This document shows, piece after piece, positions 32,308 to 33,496 of a stretch of DNA of 33,496 bases. This DNA comes from Clostridia bacterium. Its GTDB lineage: Bacteria > Bacillota > Clostridia > Oscillospirales > Acutalibacteraceae. Each line of letters begins with the position of its first letter. Positions within the stretch are counted from its first letter, which is position 1. The notes below the pieces were generated by a model. The model ran no database searches, was not told the DNA's origin, and saw nothing but the letters and a program-made list of their open reading frames with translations. The stretch spans positions 1 to 33,496 of the forward strand of contig CAAGRQ010000201.1 in assembly GCA_900772705.1 (NCBI GenBank). The letters run 5' to 3'. A program made the position numbers and the translations under genes.

Positions 32308-33387
32308 ATGCCAACCAAAGAGGGAACTAAAAAATCACCAAAACAAAAAGGTATTAAATTCTTAAAGGTACTTCTTACCGTTGTTATAATAATCGCCGTT
32401 ATCGCCGCATTTATTGCTGCGGCAAATCTTATTTGCCTAAAATCGAGCGAGAACTTTATTTCATCAATAAAGACGGTTGATACCGACGGGCTGACTCCCG
32501 AACTCGACAGTGACGGATATTACACCTTTACAACAGATAAGAATTTTAAGGTTGTGCAACTTACCGATGTACATATCGGCGCAGGCTTTTTGAGTTCAAA
32601 AAAAGACTCTATGAGTATCAATGCGGTAGAAGCAATGGTAAGAGCGGAAAAACCCGACTTGGTAATAGTTACGGGCGATATAGCCTTTCCGGTGCCTTAT
32701 CAGGCAGGTACGCTCAATAATAAAAACGCCTCAAAAATATTTGCAGACCTCATGGAGCAAATGGGTGTTTATTGGTGTGTTGCTTTCGGCAATCACGACA
32801 CCGAGGCATACAGTTATTATGACAGAGAGCAGATAGGCGACTTTTACAGCAATAAGGAAAAATATCCTCACTGCCTGTTCCAAAAAGGTCCCGAGGATGT
32901 AGACGGAGTCGGAAACTATCTCATCAAGGTTAAAAACTCAAAAGGCGAAATTACAAACAGTTTTGTAATGCTCGACTCCGGTTCATATGTTGACGGAGAT
33001 GTGTTCGGCATTTTGTGGAAATATGACTGCGTACATAAAAATCAGGTTGACTGGTATGAGAGTCAAATAGAACTCCTCACCGAAGAAAATAACGGCACCG
33101 TACCGCCGTCGCTTATGTTCTTCCACATTCCGCCGCTTGAAATGAAAGATGCATACTACGCATATAAAGACAACGGCTTTAACGATACCGACAGAGTACA
33201 ATATCTCTACGGTAAGGCAGGCGAAAAAGGTGCCGCCATCTGCACGAGCGAGTACAACTACGGACTTTTCGACAAAATTAAGGAACTCGGCTCTACAAAG
33301 GCTGTTTATATGGGTCACGACCACTTAAATAACTTTACCCTTATGTATGACGGAATAAGGGGCGCCTCTGAGAAGAGGCCGCAGTGA
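32308..33387 (+). CDS. Membrane-anchored calcineurin-like metallophosphoesterase, 3' truncated
   Basis: A phosphoesterase with a two-metal active site. The N-terminus is basic with one membrane span (about 19-44), so the enzyme domain is probably outside the cytoplasm. Metal-binding motifs appear in order: LTDVHIG (Asp87, His89), VTGDI (Asp124), FGNHD (Asn162, His163), FFHIPP and MGHDHLN. The genuine sequence ends at about residue 351 (base 33360). The last eight codons to the stop at 33387 are read from 23S rRNA sequence and are not part of the family. Relatives continue for some tens of residues more, so the gene is broken at the junction. AAAGGAGA precedes the ATG, 15 bases after the CDF gene. 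The substrate is unknown. Confidence 0.88.
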   Translation: MPTKEGTKKSPKQKGIKFLKVLLTVVIIIAVIAAFIAAANLICLKSSENFISSIKTVDTDGLTPELDSDGYYTFTTDKNFKVVQLTDVHIGAGFLSSKKDSMSINAVEAMVRAEKPDLVIVTGDIAFPVPYQAGTLNNKNASKIFADLMEQMGVYWCVAFGNHDTEAYSYYDREQIGDFYSNKEKYPHCLFQKGPEDVDGVGNYLIKVKNSKGEITNSFVMLDSGSYVDGDVFGILWKYDCVHKNQVDWYESQIELLTEENNGTVPPSLMFFHIPPLEMKDAYYAYKDNGFNDTDRVQYLYGKAGEKGAAICTSEYNYGLFDKIKELGSTKAVYMGHDHLNNFTLMYDGIRGASEKRPQ

Positions 33388-33496
33388 AAAGGCCCAAGCG
33401 ACTGTTTAGCAAAAACACAGGTCTCTGCTAAATCGAAAGATGACGTATAGGGGCTGACGCCTGCCCGGTGCTGGAAGGTTAAGAGGAGGACTTAGC
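33357..33496 (+). rRNA. Internal fragment of 23S rRNA (domain IV), truncated at both ends
   Basis: The sequence contains the conserved block GGCCCAAGCGACTGTTTAGC, then AAAAACACAGGTCTCTGC, then GACGCCTGCCCGGTGCTGG, ending AAGAGGAGGACTTAGC. This is the Firmicute form of 23S rRNA just upstream of helix 69, roughly Escherichia coli positions 1750-1880. The fragment begins abruptly after the phosphoesterase coding sequence with no 5' half of the gene, no promoter and no 16S. The shared AAGG (33357-33360) fits both sides, so the exact joint is uncertain by several bases. It runs off the window end. Confidence 0.93.

Noticed and set aside
33361..33387. Last eight codons of the phosphoesterase open frame as genuine protein
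   Set aside because: The bases belong to conserved 23S rRNA; the frame stays open there by chance.
33357..33496. Intron or mobile element inserted in a 23S gene
   Set aside because: Only one flank is rRNA, and the other is an ordinary chromosomal operon with no intron core, homing endonuclease or transposase.
1..33496. CRISPR arrays, tRNA genes, insertion sequences, prophage or defence systems
   Set aside because: I looked for spaced direct repeats, cloverleaf-like sequences, transposases, integrases and phage or toxin-antitoxin motifs and saw none.

Overview
The window reads as chromosomal DNA of a low-to-moderate GC Firmicute, most likely an anaerobic gut-type Clostridium relative (Oscillospirales/Ruminococcaceae-like). 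This rests on AGGAGG-type ribosome sites, an rpoB-rpoC-rpsL-rpsG-fusA-tuf block, Gram-positive forms of HPr (His15 and Ser46), NagB, RecD2 and EF-Tu, a lipoprotein signal peptide, and a Thr/Glu-rich 'DENG' surface protein. The lineage is an inference; no 16S gene is present.

Layout. Bases 1-134 hold a long palindrome and a rho-independent terminator for a plus-strand gene outside the window. Bases 135-896 (minus) encode an unrecognised membrane protein with its own promoter. Bases 1062-6664 (minus) form a self-contained fructose PTS operon: DeoR-type regulator, 1-phosphofructokinase, fructose EIIABC, HPr and Enzyme I, ending in a clear terminator. The 326-base divergent region 6665-6990 carries a 12-bp inverted repeat around the likely operon promoter. 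Bases 6991-9863 (plus) encode a cytoplasmic GH95 alpha-L-fucosidase translationally coupled to an asparaginase-like protein. These genes run head-on, with no spacer, into a minus-strand mreB-cobO pair (9864-11350).

Bases 11420-13645 (minus) encode RecD2. Upstream of it lie the informational genes, all on the minus strand: tuf, fusA, rpsG, rpsL, rpoC and rpoB (13764-25878). They have a strong promoter before rpoB, a possible second promoter before rpsL, and a terminator after tuf. Divergent from rpoB, a compact plus-strand cluster (26238 to the end) encodes an oligopeptide-type binding lipoprotein, a VanZ-like protein, glucosamine-6-phosphate deaminase, an unknown anchored protein, methionyl-tRNA synthetase, a short cation-diffusion-facilitator protein and a membrane-anchored metallophosphoesterase.

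The phosphoesterase is interrupted near base 33360, where the sequence changes abruptly to an internal piece of 23S rRNA that runs to the window end. This is most simply an assembly misjoin at an rRNA repeat.

Most of the window is ordinary housekeeping sequence, and I see no convincing new defence or mobile system. The points most worth a second look are the 23S junction, the MreB paralogue with a phosphate-2 Asp-to-Asn change coupled to a corrinoid adenosyltransferase, the asparaginase-like protein with altered catalytic positions, the minimal CDF transporter with an N-D-D-D metal site, and the inverted-repeat operator of the PTS operon.
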